Assembly (NCBI RefSeq): GCF_004115265.2
Contig: NC_046287.1
Span: 78,105,611 to 78,169,610 of the forward strand
Length of the DNA stretch: 64,000 bases
Direction of reading: 5' to 3'
From: Rhinolophus ferrumequinum
Taxonomy: Eukaryota; Chordata; Mammalia; Chiroptera; Rhinolophidae
How positions within the stretch are numbered: position 1 is the stretch's first letter; every line of letters starts with the position of its first letter. This document shows positions 52,691 to 63,926 of the stretch, in pieces. A program made the position numbers and the translations under genes. The notes beneath the pieces are model-generated. The model was not told the origin of the DNA. It made no database searches and saw only the letters and a program-made list of their open reading frames with translations.

Positions 52691-52906
52691 TACCTCTTAT
52701 GGAACAACAATTAGCAATCCCACTTTTGGGTATCTACCCTAAAAATTTGAAGACACTTATTTGTAATGTATAGTTCCCCCATGTTCATTGCAGTATTTTC
52801 ACAACAGCCAAGACATTGAAACAACGTAAGTGTCCTTTGACAGATGATTAGATAAAGAATACGGGGTACGTATTTACAATGGAATACTACTAGCCATAAA
52901 CCTAAC
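52690..52906 (+). mobile_element. L1 ORF2 C-terminal fragment
   Basis: 'agcaatcccacttttgggtatctaccc', 'ttcattgcagtattttcacaacagccaagac' and 'acaatggaatactactagccataaa' are the end of L1 ORF2 in sense. It is directly followed by ORF2 sequence from much further upstream in the element, so it is a separate insertion or a rearranged copy. Confidence 0.65.
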
Positions 52907-53180
52907 AAACACCTATGAAACTCCACCCAACAGTAGCAGAATACATTTTCTTCTCAAGTGCAAATGGAACATTCTTCAGGATAGACCATATACTAGGCCA
53001 TAGAACAAGCCTCAATAAATTTAAAAAGACTGAAGTCATACAAAATATATTCTTTGATTATACTGTAATGAAACTAGAAATCAATAACAAAAGGAAATAA
53101 GAAGTGAACAAACGTGGAAATTAACACATTCATAAATAACCAATGAATCAAAGAAGTCATAAGAAAAATGACAAAATACT
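52907..53180 (+). mobile_element. Older L1 ORF2, left part (split by insertion)
   Basis: Sense L1 ORF2 between the endonuclease and reverse transcriptase: the translation around 52915-53100 includes SANGTFFRIDHILGHRTSLN, an L1 endonuclease C-terminal signature. It ends at the 17-bp target duplicate at 53164-53180 and resumes at 56513. Confidence 0.8.
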
Positions 53181-56100
53181 GGCTTCCAGTCAAGATGGTG
53201 GAGTAGGTAAACACTGTGCTCACCTCCTCCTAGGACACATCAAAATTACAACTAAAATACAGAACAACCATCACTGAGAGTCACCTGAAATCTAGCTAAA
53301 AAGAAGTCCTATAACTAAGGACATATAGAAGAAGCTCGAGACTGATAAAAGGGGTGGAGATGCAGATCAGGCTGGTCCCACGTGTGACAGTTAAAAATCA
53401 AGAGGGCTATCTTGGCTGCGGAGGTCCCCCCTGAGGAGCCAGCTCCTCACCAGGCTCCCTAGCCCAGGGTCCCAGTGCTGGGAAGAGAAGACCTCGTAAT
53501 TCTGGTTGTGAAAACCAGTGGAGATTGTAGTTGAGTGAGACGGAGGGCAGCTGGAGTCCCAGGTGCTCCTCTTAAGGGGACCGCACATGGACTTATTGCT
53601 CTGAGCTCCAGCGCTAGGGCAATTGCTTAAAAGGTGCCAGGGACATATGAAGAGGAACTGAATTGTCTGGCTTCAGGAAGAGGGCTGGAGGGGCAGCTTG
53701 CTCCCAGACAGAAGCCATTGTTACTTTGTTGAGCCCTCCCTGCTCTCAGTATGCTGACACAAGTGGCCACCATATCTGGTCTCCTTCAACATGGCTAACA
53801 CCATTCGCCCTGCCCTGGTGATGCCCTGAGACCCCACCCCACCCAAATTGTGGGCCTACCTAAGCCATTTCCAGTGGCTTTTCCATATACATGGCCTGTC
53901 TTGGATCATGCTGCAGACTTTCCTAAAATATCTCAAAGTTTCACAAATGCCAAACAAGCAGCATCTGGCCTTGGCATGCCCTGTACATCTTGCAAAGCAG
54001 TCCTAGATTGGCACTAGTGGCAGCCAGGCTGGTTCACAGCTTAGCCTCTCCCATGCACCTCCAAGCCCAGGAGAAGTGGCAACCATCTGCAAATCACTTT
54101 GTAGGTCATACCAAGTGGCCCCAGGCAGGATACAGGCAGCAGCTGATCTCAGCATGCAACACAATCCCTGCGAAGAGGCCCCAGAACCAGCACACCTAGT
54201 GGCCAGCTTCAGACCACACCAGGGCACCACCCAAACACCTCCACAAATGACACACCCAAAGGGCAGACTGGGCAGGCATAGGATCAGTCCTATGAACAAC
54301 AGCTCTTCTAATCCTCACAACCAATCAGCATGAGGGTCACAGTCAGTCCTCATAAGCAATCAGCATGAGGGTCAATCCCTCCCAATGATATTCAAACAGC
54401 AACCAAAGCTCCACTACAATAAGAGGGCAAACACAACACACACAAGGGACACACCTGCAGCACCCAGCTCAAGTGATGAGGAAGACTGCACCACTGAGCC
54501 CCACAAGGCACCCACTACATAAGGCAACTTTACTAAGACCAGGAGACATAGCAGCCCTACCTAATCCATAGAAACAAACACAGGGAGGCAGCCAAAATGC
54601 AGAGACGGAGAAACATGTCCCAAATGAACAAACAGAACAAAACTCCAGAAAAAGAAGTAAACAAAATGGAGACAAGCAATCTACCAGATTCAGAGTTCAA
54701 ACACTGGTTATAAGGATACTCAATTATTTCAGTGAGAACTTCAACAAAGATAGGAAGCATAAAAATAGAGATATAAAACATTTTAAAAGGCAGTCAGAAA
54801 TGAAGAATACAATAACTGAAAGAAAGAATACATTAGAGGGAATCAACTGTAGATTAGATGAAGCAGAGGCTCGAATCAACAATTTGGAAGATAAGGTAGC
54901 AAAAACCACCCAATCAGAACAGCAAAAAGAAAAAACAATCCAAAAACGTTAGGATAGTTTAAGGAGCCTCTGGGACAACATCAAGCATACCAACATTTGA
55001 ATCATAGGGATACCAGAAGAAAAAGAGAGAGAACAAGGAATCGAAACCTATTTGAAGAAATAATGACAGAAAACTTCACTAACCTGGTGAAGGAAATAGA
55101 CATACAAGCCTAGGAAGCATAGAGTCCCAAACAAGGGGACTGATGATGAGCCCAAAGAGGCCCACACTGAGACACATCATAATTAAAATGCCAAAAGTTA
55201 GAGACAAAGAGAGACTCTGAAAAGCATTAAGAGAAAAGTAGTTAGCTACCTACAAGGGAGCTCCCGTAAGACTGTCAGCTGATTTCTCAACACTTTACAG
55301 GCCAGAAGGACTGGCACAAAATATACAAAGTGATGAAAGGCAAGGACCTACAACCAAGATTACTTTACCCAGCAAAGCAACATTTAGAATCGAAGGACAG
55401 ATAAACAGCTTCCCAGATAAGAAAAAGCTAAATGAGTTCATCACCATATAACTAGTATTATAAGGAATGTTAGAAGGACTTCTTTAAGATGAAAAAAAAG
55501 AAAAGGTAAAAAATTATGAATAATAAAATGGCAATAACTACATATCAATCAAGAATTACTTTCAAGGTAAATGGATTAAATGCTCCAATCAAAAGAGATA
55601 GGTTGGCCAAATGGATAAGAAAACAAGACCCTTATATATATGCTGCCTTCAAGAGACTCACTTCAGATCAAAAGACACACACGGACTAAAGGTATAGGGG
55701 GAAAAAAAGCTTTTGGAAAAAAATTTTTGGAAAAAAAATTTCATGAAAATGGAAAACAAAAAAGCTGGGGTAGCAATACTTATATCAGACAAAATAGACT
55801 TTAAAACAAATGCTATAAAAAGAAACAAAGAAGGACCCAGCAATTCCACTTCTGGGTATTTATGCGAAAAAAGCCCAAACACTAATTTGAAAAGTCATAT
55901 ACATCCATACATATGTGCATTGCAGCATTATTTACAATAGTTAATATATGGAAGCAACCTAAGTGTCCATCAATAGACGAATGGATAAAGAGGTGGTACA
56001 TATATACAATGGAATATTACTCAGCCATAAAAAAGAAAGATATCTTGCCGTCTGCAACAACATGGATGGATCTATAGGGTATTGTACTAAGTGAAATAAG

Positions 56101-56512
56101 TCAGACAAAGAAAGACTAATACATATGATTTCACTTATATGTGGAATCTAAAAAACACAATAAATGAACAAACAAAACTGAAGTAAACTCATAGATACAG
56201 AGAAAATTTTGATGGTTGTCAGATAGGAGAGGGGTTGGGCGGATGGGTGAATAAGGGCAAGGGATTAAAAAGTACAAATTGGTAGTTACAGAATATATTG
56301 GTTGTTACAAAATAGGATGGGCATGTAAAGTATAGCATAGGGAATATAGTCAATAATATTGTAATAACTGTGTGGTGTCAGATGGGTACTTGATTTATCA
56401 GAGTGATCATACTGTAAGTTGTATACATGTCTAACCGCTATGTTGTATACCTGGAACTAATATTGTATGTCAACTGTAATTGAAAAAAATAAAAAAATAT
56501 TAAAAAATTTTT
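53181..56512 (+). mobile_element. Half-L1-like element inserted in an older L1
   Basis: 3332 bp flanked by AAAAATGACAAAATACT (53164-53180) and AAAAATTACAATATACT (56513-56529), a 17-bp target duplication with two mismatches. It starts with an L1-type 5' end ('ggcttccagtcaagatggtggag') and has a 1.4-kb 5' UTR. An ORF1-like start near 54598 (MQRRRNMSQMNKQNKTPEKE) runs into a stop after about 41 codons, and downstream text still encodes ORF1 coiled-coil-like RLDEAEARINNLEDKVAK. It then jumps to the last part of ORF2 and a full 3' UTR ending in an A-rich tail. The endonuclease and reverse-transcriptase core is absent, as in HAL1 elements. Whether it inserted this way or was deleted later is not visible. 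Confidence 0.75.
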
Positions 56513-59500
56513 AAAAATTACAATATACTTCGATATGAATGAAAATTAACACACAATATATTAAAACTTATGAGGTGCTTTTACTAAAGCAGTGCTCAGA
56601 GGGAAATTTATAGTTGTCAGAAACTATATTAAAAAACAGGAAAGATTTCAAATCAATAACCTAACCTACATTAAAAAAAATGGAAAAAGAGCAAAATAAA
56701 CCTAAATCAATCAGAGTGAAGGAAAAAATAAAGACTAGAGTGGAAATTCATCAAACAGAGAATATAGAAATATCAGAGAAAAAAATCACTGAAAACAAAA
56801 GTTGGTTTTTGAAAAAATGAAAAATATTGACAAACCTTTAGTGAAACTGACCAAGAAAAGTAGAATGAAAGCTTAAATTACTAAAATCAGGAATGAGAGA
56901 AGGGACATTACTGTCAACTTTACAGATATAAAATGGATTATAAGGGAATACTATGCAGAACTGTATGCCAGCAAATCAGATAACCTAGATGCAATGGGCA
57001 AGTTCCGACAGAGACACAAACTACCAAAATTAAGACAAAAAGAAAATTCTGATTAGACTTCCAAGTAAAGAGAACTTCCCACAAAGGAAAGTCCAGGCTC
57101 AGATGGCTTCAGTGGTAAACTCTACTACATATTTAAAGAAGAATTCATATCAATTCTTCCCAAGCTCTTCCAAAAGGTAGCAGAGGAGAGAACACTTTGT
57201 AACTCATTCCATTAGGCTAGAATTACCTGGATATCAAAACCAAAGATATAACAAGAAAACTATGCATATAGACAAAAAAGTCCTCAATAAAATAAAACTG
57301 AATCTGATTAATATAAAAAGGATTACATACCACGACCAAGTGGGATGTAGCCTAGGAATGCAAGATTAGTTTAACATTTGAAGATCAATAAACCATATGA
57401 ATAGAACATAGGACAAAAACCACACGATCATCTCAATAAATGCTGAAAAGCTCTTGTTAAATCCAACTGCCTTTAATTGTAAAAACACTGAACAAACTAG
57501 TAAAAGAAGAGGATTTCCTCAACCAGGTAAAGGACATCTACAAAAAACTCACAGAAAACTCATACCTAATGGTGAAAGACTGAAAGCTTCCCTGTGAAGA
57601 TCACATTTGAGTCACCACTTCTTTCAATATTGTACTGGAAATTCTAGCCAGGGCAAAATAGGCAAGAAAAAGAAAAGGCGATTGGAAAAGAAGACGTAAA
57701 CTAACTCTATCTGCAGAAGATATGATCTTATACATAGAAAATCCTAGGGAATCCACTAAAAAAAACTATTATTATGAGCACAGCAAGGTTGCAGAATACA
57801 AGATAGACAAAAATTAATTATGCACTGAATAATCTGAAAATGCAATTAAGAAAATAGTTCTATTCATAATAGCATCAAAAAGAAAAAAATTAATAAAAGA
57901 AGTGCAAACTTGGACTCTGAAAACTACACAACATTGTTGAAAGAAATTAAGGAAGACATAAATAAATGGAAAGACATCCTGCATTCATGGATCAGAAGAT
58001 TTAACACTGTTAAGACGGTAATACCCCCAAACTGACCTACAAACTCAATGCAATTTCTATCAAATCTTAGCTGTCTTTTCTTTTTTGCAGAAATTGACAG
58101 ACTGATACTAACATTCATATGGAAATGTAAGGGACTCTGCATACCTCAAACCATCTTGAAAAAGAAAAAGTTTGATGACTCATCGATTCTGATTTCAAAA
58201 CAACTACAAAGCTATAGTAATCATAGCAGTGTGGTACTGACATAAGTACAGACATACAGATTAACGGAACAGAATTTAGAGTCCAGAAATATAAATGCTC
58301 ACACTTTTGGACAATTGATTTTTGGCAAGGGTGCCAAGATAATGCAATGGGTAAAGAATAGTTTTTTTAAATAAATGGTGTTGGGACAACTGCATACCTA
58401 CATACAAAAAAATGAAATTGGAGCCATTCCTCACATCACACATAAAAAACAACTCAAATAAAACAGAGGCCTAAAAATAAAACTAAATGTGAAAACTCTC
58501 AGAAGAAAACACAGGAATAAATTTTTGTGATGTTAGGTTTGGCAAAGCCTTCTTAGATATGACACCAACAGCATAAGCAATAAAAGCAATAAAAGCAAAA
58601 AATAGACAATTTGAATTTTATCACAATTTAATTCTTTACTGCAAATGAAACTATCAAGAAAGTGAAAAAAATAACCCACAGAATGAGAGAAAATATCTGC
58701 AAATCACTTATTGGATAAGAGACTTGTATCAAGAATATATGAGAAACTCATAACTCAATAATACAAAAGATAAATAACCCATTTAATAGACAGGGGATCT
58801 GAGTAGACAGTTCTCAAAAAAAAAAAAAAAAGATATACTGTATACTGATAGCTAATAATAGGTCCACGAAAATATACTCAACATCATTAGTCATTAGGGA
58901 AATGTAAGTCAAAAATACCACTTCATACCCACTAGCATGGCTAGAATCAAAAAGACAGATTCCTAACATGTGGCAAGGGTGTGCAGAAACTGGAACCCTC
59001 ATACATTGCTGGTAAGAATGTAAAATGGTGCAGTCACTTTGGGAAACAGTTTGGTAGTTCCTAAGAATGTTAGATTTACCATATGATTCAGCAACTCCTA
59101 GGAATACACCCAAGAGAAATGAAAACATATGTCTATATAAACTCTTGTATACAAATGTTCATTTGTATATGAGCAGCATTATTAATAATAGTCAGAAAGT
59201 ATAAACAGCCCAAGTGACCATAAGCTGATGAAGAGATAAATAAAAGGTGGTATAACCATACAAGGGAATATTATTTGGAAATAGTAAGGAATGAGGCATT
59301 AATACATGCTTTTATATGGATGTACCTTGAAAACATCACTCTAAGTGAAAGAAGATAATCACAAAAGAACAAATATTGTATTATCCATTTATATGAAATG
59401 TCCATAAAAGTAACTTTAGAGAGAGAAGAAAGATTAGTGGTTGCCTTGGGTAAAAAGGAAAAGCAGGAGTAACTGCTACCTAATGGGTACAGGGCTTCCT

Positions 59501-59650
59501 TTTGGGATGATGATAATGTGCTAATATTAGATTGTGGTGATTGTGGTTGCACAACTCTGTGAATATACTAAAAACTATTGAATTGTGTGCTTCAAATGGG
59601 TGAACTGTATGGTATGTGAATTATATTGCATAAAGCTGTGAAAAAAACTT
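56513..59650 (+). mobile_element. Older L1 ORF2, right part to 3' end
   Basis: Continues the element broken at 53180: 'ttaaaacttatgaggtgcttttactaaagcagtgctcagaggg', the reverse-transcriptase region ('gatggcttcagtggtaaactctac', 'caccacgaccaagtgggatgtagcc'-type text), the C-terminal domain, and a 3' UTR ending near 'gtatggtatgtgaattatattgcataaagctgtg' and an A-run. Many small indels and stops mark it as inactive and old. Confidence 0.75.
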
Positions 59651-60466
59651 ACATAGTGTGACCATTATAAAAGCATCTTTCAAGATATAAGTCATACTTC
59701 ATCATCTTGTATGCCTTACTTGGTGTCTCCCACAAACCCGGGCATGTAATATAAGTTCTACCAACACGTTTGTTTCCCTTTTCCCACCTACCACAATGTC
59801 CGCTATAGTTCCTTGCATATAATAGATGACCAATAGAGTACTGGTGCTTTAATTATCTTACTTATGCTTAGTAGATAATCGAAATAGATTATTATTTAGA
59901 TAATAATCTCATAGATAATCGAAAATAAACTTGAACTCAGTAACAATATTCACAAATGACAAATCAGTGATGAATGGCCTCATAAAATGTCCCTTTGTAA
60001 ATTTTTTGAACTACTTAAGTATGACTGTTGGTTACAACAAACTTTTTAATAGAAAATATTTACGGATACTGATGTTACAAATGGAAACTAAAATACTATT
60101 TAGGCTTAATTGTTTTTAATGTTTGCAAAATGTAACAGTTCCAAATGTATAACTTGATAGTGAACACAATGTATAAAAGTATAAATTTAAATCAAAAGGT
60201 TTTTCACGGTCACTTAAAACAATAAAGCCTCCACATGAGTTTATTTTTATGGAAGGATGCGTGAACAGAAACAAGTGATTCTTTTATGTACTATACTTGA
60301 AACAGAGCTAGAAATTATTTATTTTTTAGGAAGCTGGGAGAAAAGGGTAAGCTGTGATAGGAGAAAAAGGAGGATAATGAAAGTGAATAAAAATATGTTG
60401 TTATCATAGAATTTTATATCCTATTTTTATTACATTGTAATGACTTTTTCTCTAATTTTGACTCAC
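59651..60466. other. WWC2 intron, unique AT-rich part
   Basis: No exon, RNA gene or recognisable repeat between the end of the L1 and the donor of the exon at 60467-60631. Confidence 0.5.
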
Positions 60467-60631
60467 CAAGTCTATAGGATCTACTAATGGCTGGTTTGGC
60501 TGAAATACAGAATCCTCATTTTCTTCTTCATTCTTTTTGGAAGGCATTTGCTTAGAAGGAAGCAAGTTATACCACAGAGTGAAAATCTCATTGGAAAATG
60601 GTAAATCTGCCAGACTGATCTGGGTTCCAGC
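60467..60631 (-). CDS. WWC2: WWC2 coding exon, end of C2 domain (55 aa)
   Basis: A 165-bp phase-0 exon: AGTQISLADLPFSNEIFTLW, then YNLLPSKQMPSKKNEEENED and SVFQPNQPLVDPIDL. The first half is the last strands of the C2 domain (the ...W-Y-x-L-x-P ending typical of C2 sandwiches), and the second is an acidic linker. The acceptor is 'tcacatag|GCT' and the donor 'GACTTG|gtgagt' on the minus strand. It joins in frame to 62233-62425 and 51550-51674. C2 domains of WWC proteins bind membrane phospholipids (family knowledge for KIBRA). Confidence 0.95.
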
Positions 60632-62232
60632 CTATGTGACACGAAAGAAAAAAGATAAAAAAGAAAATAAAATATTTAAGTTCATATTTACTCCTTCTGA
60701 CATAATTAAGATTATTTGGCCAGCTTGTTTTATGGTTTAAAAAAAAAATGCAATACTCATGATATAAAGCATTGGTGTATTTTTCTAAAGTTGGAGATGT
60801 TTTATATTTTCAGGTATAAGTAAATAAGAAATAATCCCAATCTAAAAGCCAACTTCAGGATTATTTTGTGAGATACTGTTTTCCCCAAACCTAATGACTA
60901 AGCATGCAACATTTTGTAAATGTGAAATTATTTTTAAATGAAGTTAAAAAATAAAAAAAATAAATGACTAAGTATAAACCATAATATTTCTTATAATATG
61001 CTGTAAGAGTTATTTGATTATTATTCAAAAAAATCCATTATACACTGAAAAATTTTAAAAGAAACAGAAAAACTCCACTGTGGTTCTTAAATGAGAAATC
61101 AGCAAAATTTTTCTTCGGCTAAGTTAGTAGACTGTCAAAAAAATTAAAGGTTAAAAGCTTTAATATTCTACCAAATAACACATATCAGCCAGAATCTAAA
61201 TTAAACTACCATTTTTTAAAAGGCTATCAATTAACATATTTATTAGCTTTATGAGCTTCTGACATATCTATTATATGAAGCCTTTCTGACAGCCTAATGA
61301 GTCTGTTATCTTTGCTTCTTTCTAACTTTCTTTATTGTCAGACAATATCAAATATTTTTTATATATGGAAAAAGAACTGCTAATAAGAGATCTATCACTC
61401 TTTTAAACTTTGTTCATTATGAAATGTGTGGTTTTGTGTTCCTATTGTACTGCAGAGAAAAGTTCAACTAGAGACCTAGGCCGTTTTTTAACACATTTGA
61501 ACACTTTATGTAACTTTCCTGGTGTGTAATGGTTTTCTGGTTATTATGCATAGTGGTGTGTTAAACTCATTATTAGTTATGTATGAAGTCTTCTACTTTA
61601 ACATTTAAATATCATATTGCTCTAAATAGCAACATGTACATCTTCCTGGAAGCTCTAATACAGGCTGGGAGAATGAACTGAACAAAGGAACCATATAGTA
61701 AATGTCTTGCTTAATTTAAATTTGTAACAGTGAATTATATGAGGGATGTCTTTTTGATATCTGGTTCCATCATTCACTAGCTCTGTGATTCTAAACAGAT
61801 TACTTCTCTAAGCAGTTCTTTATTTGAAAATCAAGATAATCAGGCCTTTTTCATAAAATTGTCATGAGGAATAAATGCGACAATGTATATATACAAAGCA
61901 CCCAGCACAAGACTCATATTGGGAATAATAAACACACTCTATAGTGACAGTCAAACGAGAGGTCAAAATACTTCTTTAGCCAAAGGGTAGAAACAGAAAG
62001 TAGATTTTACAGAAAATCACAATTTATAAGCAGATGTTAAAGGTCTAGAATAAGAGAATGAAAGCCCGAAATTACTATTTCAGATAAAAAAATGAAACAG
62101 CCATTGGATATATCTGAGAAATTGGGCAGATTTGTAATGGTATCAGGGCTAGCAAAACAGCAACTAGAAAATTTTTCTCAGAATATGCGGTCACAAGTGT
62201 CATTAGGTAATGGTAATTATGAGAACTCCTAC
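60632..62232 (-). other. WWC2: WWC2 intron
   Basis: A GT-AG intron of 1601 bp, very AT-rich, with a MIR at about 61755-61935 and no extra exon. Confidence 0.75.
61755..61935 (+). repeat. MIR SINE
   Basis: 'catcattcactagctctgtgattctaaacagattacttctcta', 'ttgaaaatcaagataat', 'attgtcatgaggaataaatgcgacaatgtatatatacaaagcacc' is a decayed sense MIR core. Confidence 0.7.
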
Positions 62233-62425
62233 CAGGCATTCTTCCCTTCGGTGTTGACTAACACAGCAAAGATCTACTCTCAGTGTCTTCTGCTGTAAGG
62301 CTGTTTGGGAAATGGCCACTCTGAACATATCATTGAATAAAATGGATTCCGTGGCTAGATGGACTTTTGTTCGAAACAGACAGCTGACATCAGTTGAGGA
62401 GGGAAGTAGAGCAACCCTAAAGTAC
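62233..62425 (-). CDS. WWC2: WWC2 coding exon, middle of C2 domain (64 aa)
   Basis: A 193-bp exon: one base of a split codon, then YFRVALLPSSTDVSCLFRTK, VHLATESILFNDMFRVAISQ and TALQQKTLRVDLCCVSQHRR ending EECL. This is the C2 beta-sandwich core, with the '...FRTKV...FNDxFRVAIS...L.VDLC' strand pattern shared across WWC proteins. The acceptor is 'ctttgcag|GTAC' and the donor 'TGCCTG|gtagga' on the minus strand. It is phase 0 at its 3' end, matching the next exon. This is the first WWC2 exon present in the window; about 730 N-terminal residues (two WW domains, coiled coils, start of C2) should lie beyond 64000 if the protein is as long as in human (about 1190 aa, from memory). Confidence 0.94.
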
Positions 62426-63423
62426 CTGCAAAGAACGAAAGCAAAATGGATTTCAGAGGTACTTTAATTATACTGGATTCAAAGCTGTATTTTGAAATTA
62501 TCTGCAAAAGGGAGAAACATGGGGGAGCATGGGTTTCGTTACCAGCCTAAAGCTTTGCTGTCTGTACTCAGCAGCCCAGAGGCTGTTCCTAATCCACCTG
62601 GGGCCACCTTTGCCCATGAGCCTGTGCCCAGCCTGCCACTCCCGAAGGGGCACAGCAAAGGCACGTGACAGGAAAGTGAATGGCAACAACATCTGCAGGG
62701 CAGACGAACAGAACGTCCCACCTGCCCATGTACAGCCAACTCCAAAATTAGTTATTTCTGAGCCTGGGAAGGTAGAAGCACACTGATGGCTTTGTCCCCC
62801 AAAATATGCATCCTGAGTATTAAACAAGAGATGCTGATGATTATGTTCCAGGAACGGAATACATTATCTTACTAGAGAAAAAGAAAGACTGAGTAGCATA
62901 TTGTTATGAAAATTTAAAACAGATGAAATCGAACAGTTCAAAAAATATCACTGTCTAGCATCTCAGAAGTATCAGAAATGACAAACTGTTTTAAGAGTCT
63001 AACGCTTTGTAAAATTCAGAAGAGTTAGAGAAAAAAAAACTTCTAATACCACTTTAAAGTGAATTTTCTGAGCACACATTATATGAGGACTCACAATTCT
63101 TAGAAACAGCATGAGATATTTTCTTTTAAATCCCAGAAGGAGAACATCCATTAAATCCCTCCCCCCATTGCCAGGCTTGTCTAATTCATATTCTAAGAGA
63201 TGCCTTTCTCCAACGACAAAAACTGTAATTTACATGCAGAGCTAAGGAATGTCATATTATTTCTCTATTTATATAAACACTGATTATGGAGATGAAGCAC
63301 TAAAAACCTAGTGGATCTGGGGCCACTGCTGTTAAGGCCAGAGATTCAGCAGAAGAAATCTTTTTTTCTCTGCCTTCATGGGAAAGCAATAAGGGGGACT
63401 ATATCAGAAAGCTGGAATGGAGG
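62426..63423 (-). other. WWC2: WWC2 intron, unique part
   Basis: Intronic sequence upstream of the C2 exon. Frames at 62498-62827 on both strands show no WWC2-like or other domain. I searched by eye for the preceding C2 exon and did not find it before 64000. Confidence 0.5.
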
Positions 63424-63926
63424 CGGCTGGATGGCTCAGTTGGTTAGAGCGGGAGCTCTGAACAACAGGGTTGCTAGTTCGATTCCCACATGGGCCAGTG
63501 AGCTGTGTCCTCCACAGCTGGATTGAAGACAACAAGCTGCTGCTGAGCTGCCAGAGGGGCTGCCAGATGGCTCAGCTGGTTAGAGCGCGAGCTCTTAACA
63601 ACAAGGTGGCCGGTTTAATTCCTGCATGGGATGGTGGGCTGTGCCCCCTGCAACTAAGATTGAAAATGGGGACTGAATTTGGAGCTGAGCTGCGCCCTCC
63701 ACAACTACATTGAAGGACAATTACTTGACTTGGAGCTGATGGGCCCTGGAAAAACACACTGTTCTCCAATATTCCCCAATGTAAAAAAAAAAAAAAAAAA
63801 AAGTGCTCAGTCCAAACTGAGATATCTGGTAAGCATAAAACATATGCCTGGTTTCAAAGACTTAGTAAACAAAAAAAAAAAAGAAATGTGAAATCTTAAA
63901 AAAAAAAAGAAAGAAAAGAAAAAGAA
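63424..63926 (+). mobile_element. tRNA-derived bat SINE (Rhin-1-like) with 3' extension
   Basis: The inserted unit lies between an 18-bp target duplication with one mismatch: AGAAAGCTGGAATGGAGG (63406-63423) and AGAAAGCTGGAGTGGAGG (63927-63944). It holds two tRNA-like heads, each with an A box ('tggctcag(t/c)tggttagagcg') and a B box ('gttcgattccc'; 'gtttaattcct'), at 63429-63495 and 63568-63630. A 'ccctgcaactaagattgaaaatgg' body follows, and an A-tail at 63782-63801. About 125 bp of other sequence and further A-rich runs then reach the second duplicate. The body resembles Rhin-1-type SINEs of rhinolophoid bats (recalled consensus). A downstream polymerase III read-through tail would explain the extension. 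Confidence 0.75.

Larger units (their letters stand above)
51675..60466 (-). other. WWC2: WWC2 intron, 8.8 kb, filled by L1s
   Basis: A GT-AG intron. About 52150-59650 is LINE-derived, and all of it is in antisense to WWC2. The remainder near both ends is AT-rich unique sequence with no exon. Confidence 0.75.

Noticed and set aside
62498-62827. Possible additional WWC2 exon upstream of the C2 exon
   Set aside because: The translations do not resemble the WWC2 C2 domain or its N-terminal flank, and no exon with the required phase was found here.
63429-63630. Possible tRNA genes (A and B boxes present twice)
   Set aside because: The boxes belong to the SINE heads. The acceptor stems do not pair properly, and the sequence continues into a SINE body, A-tail and target duplication.
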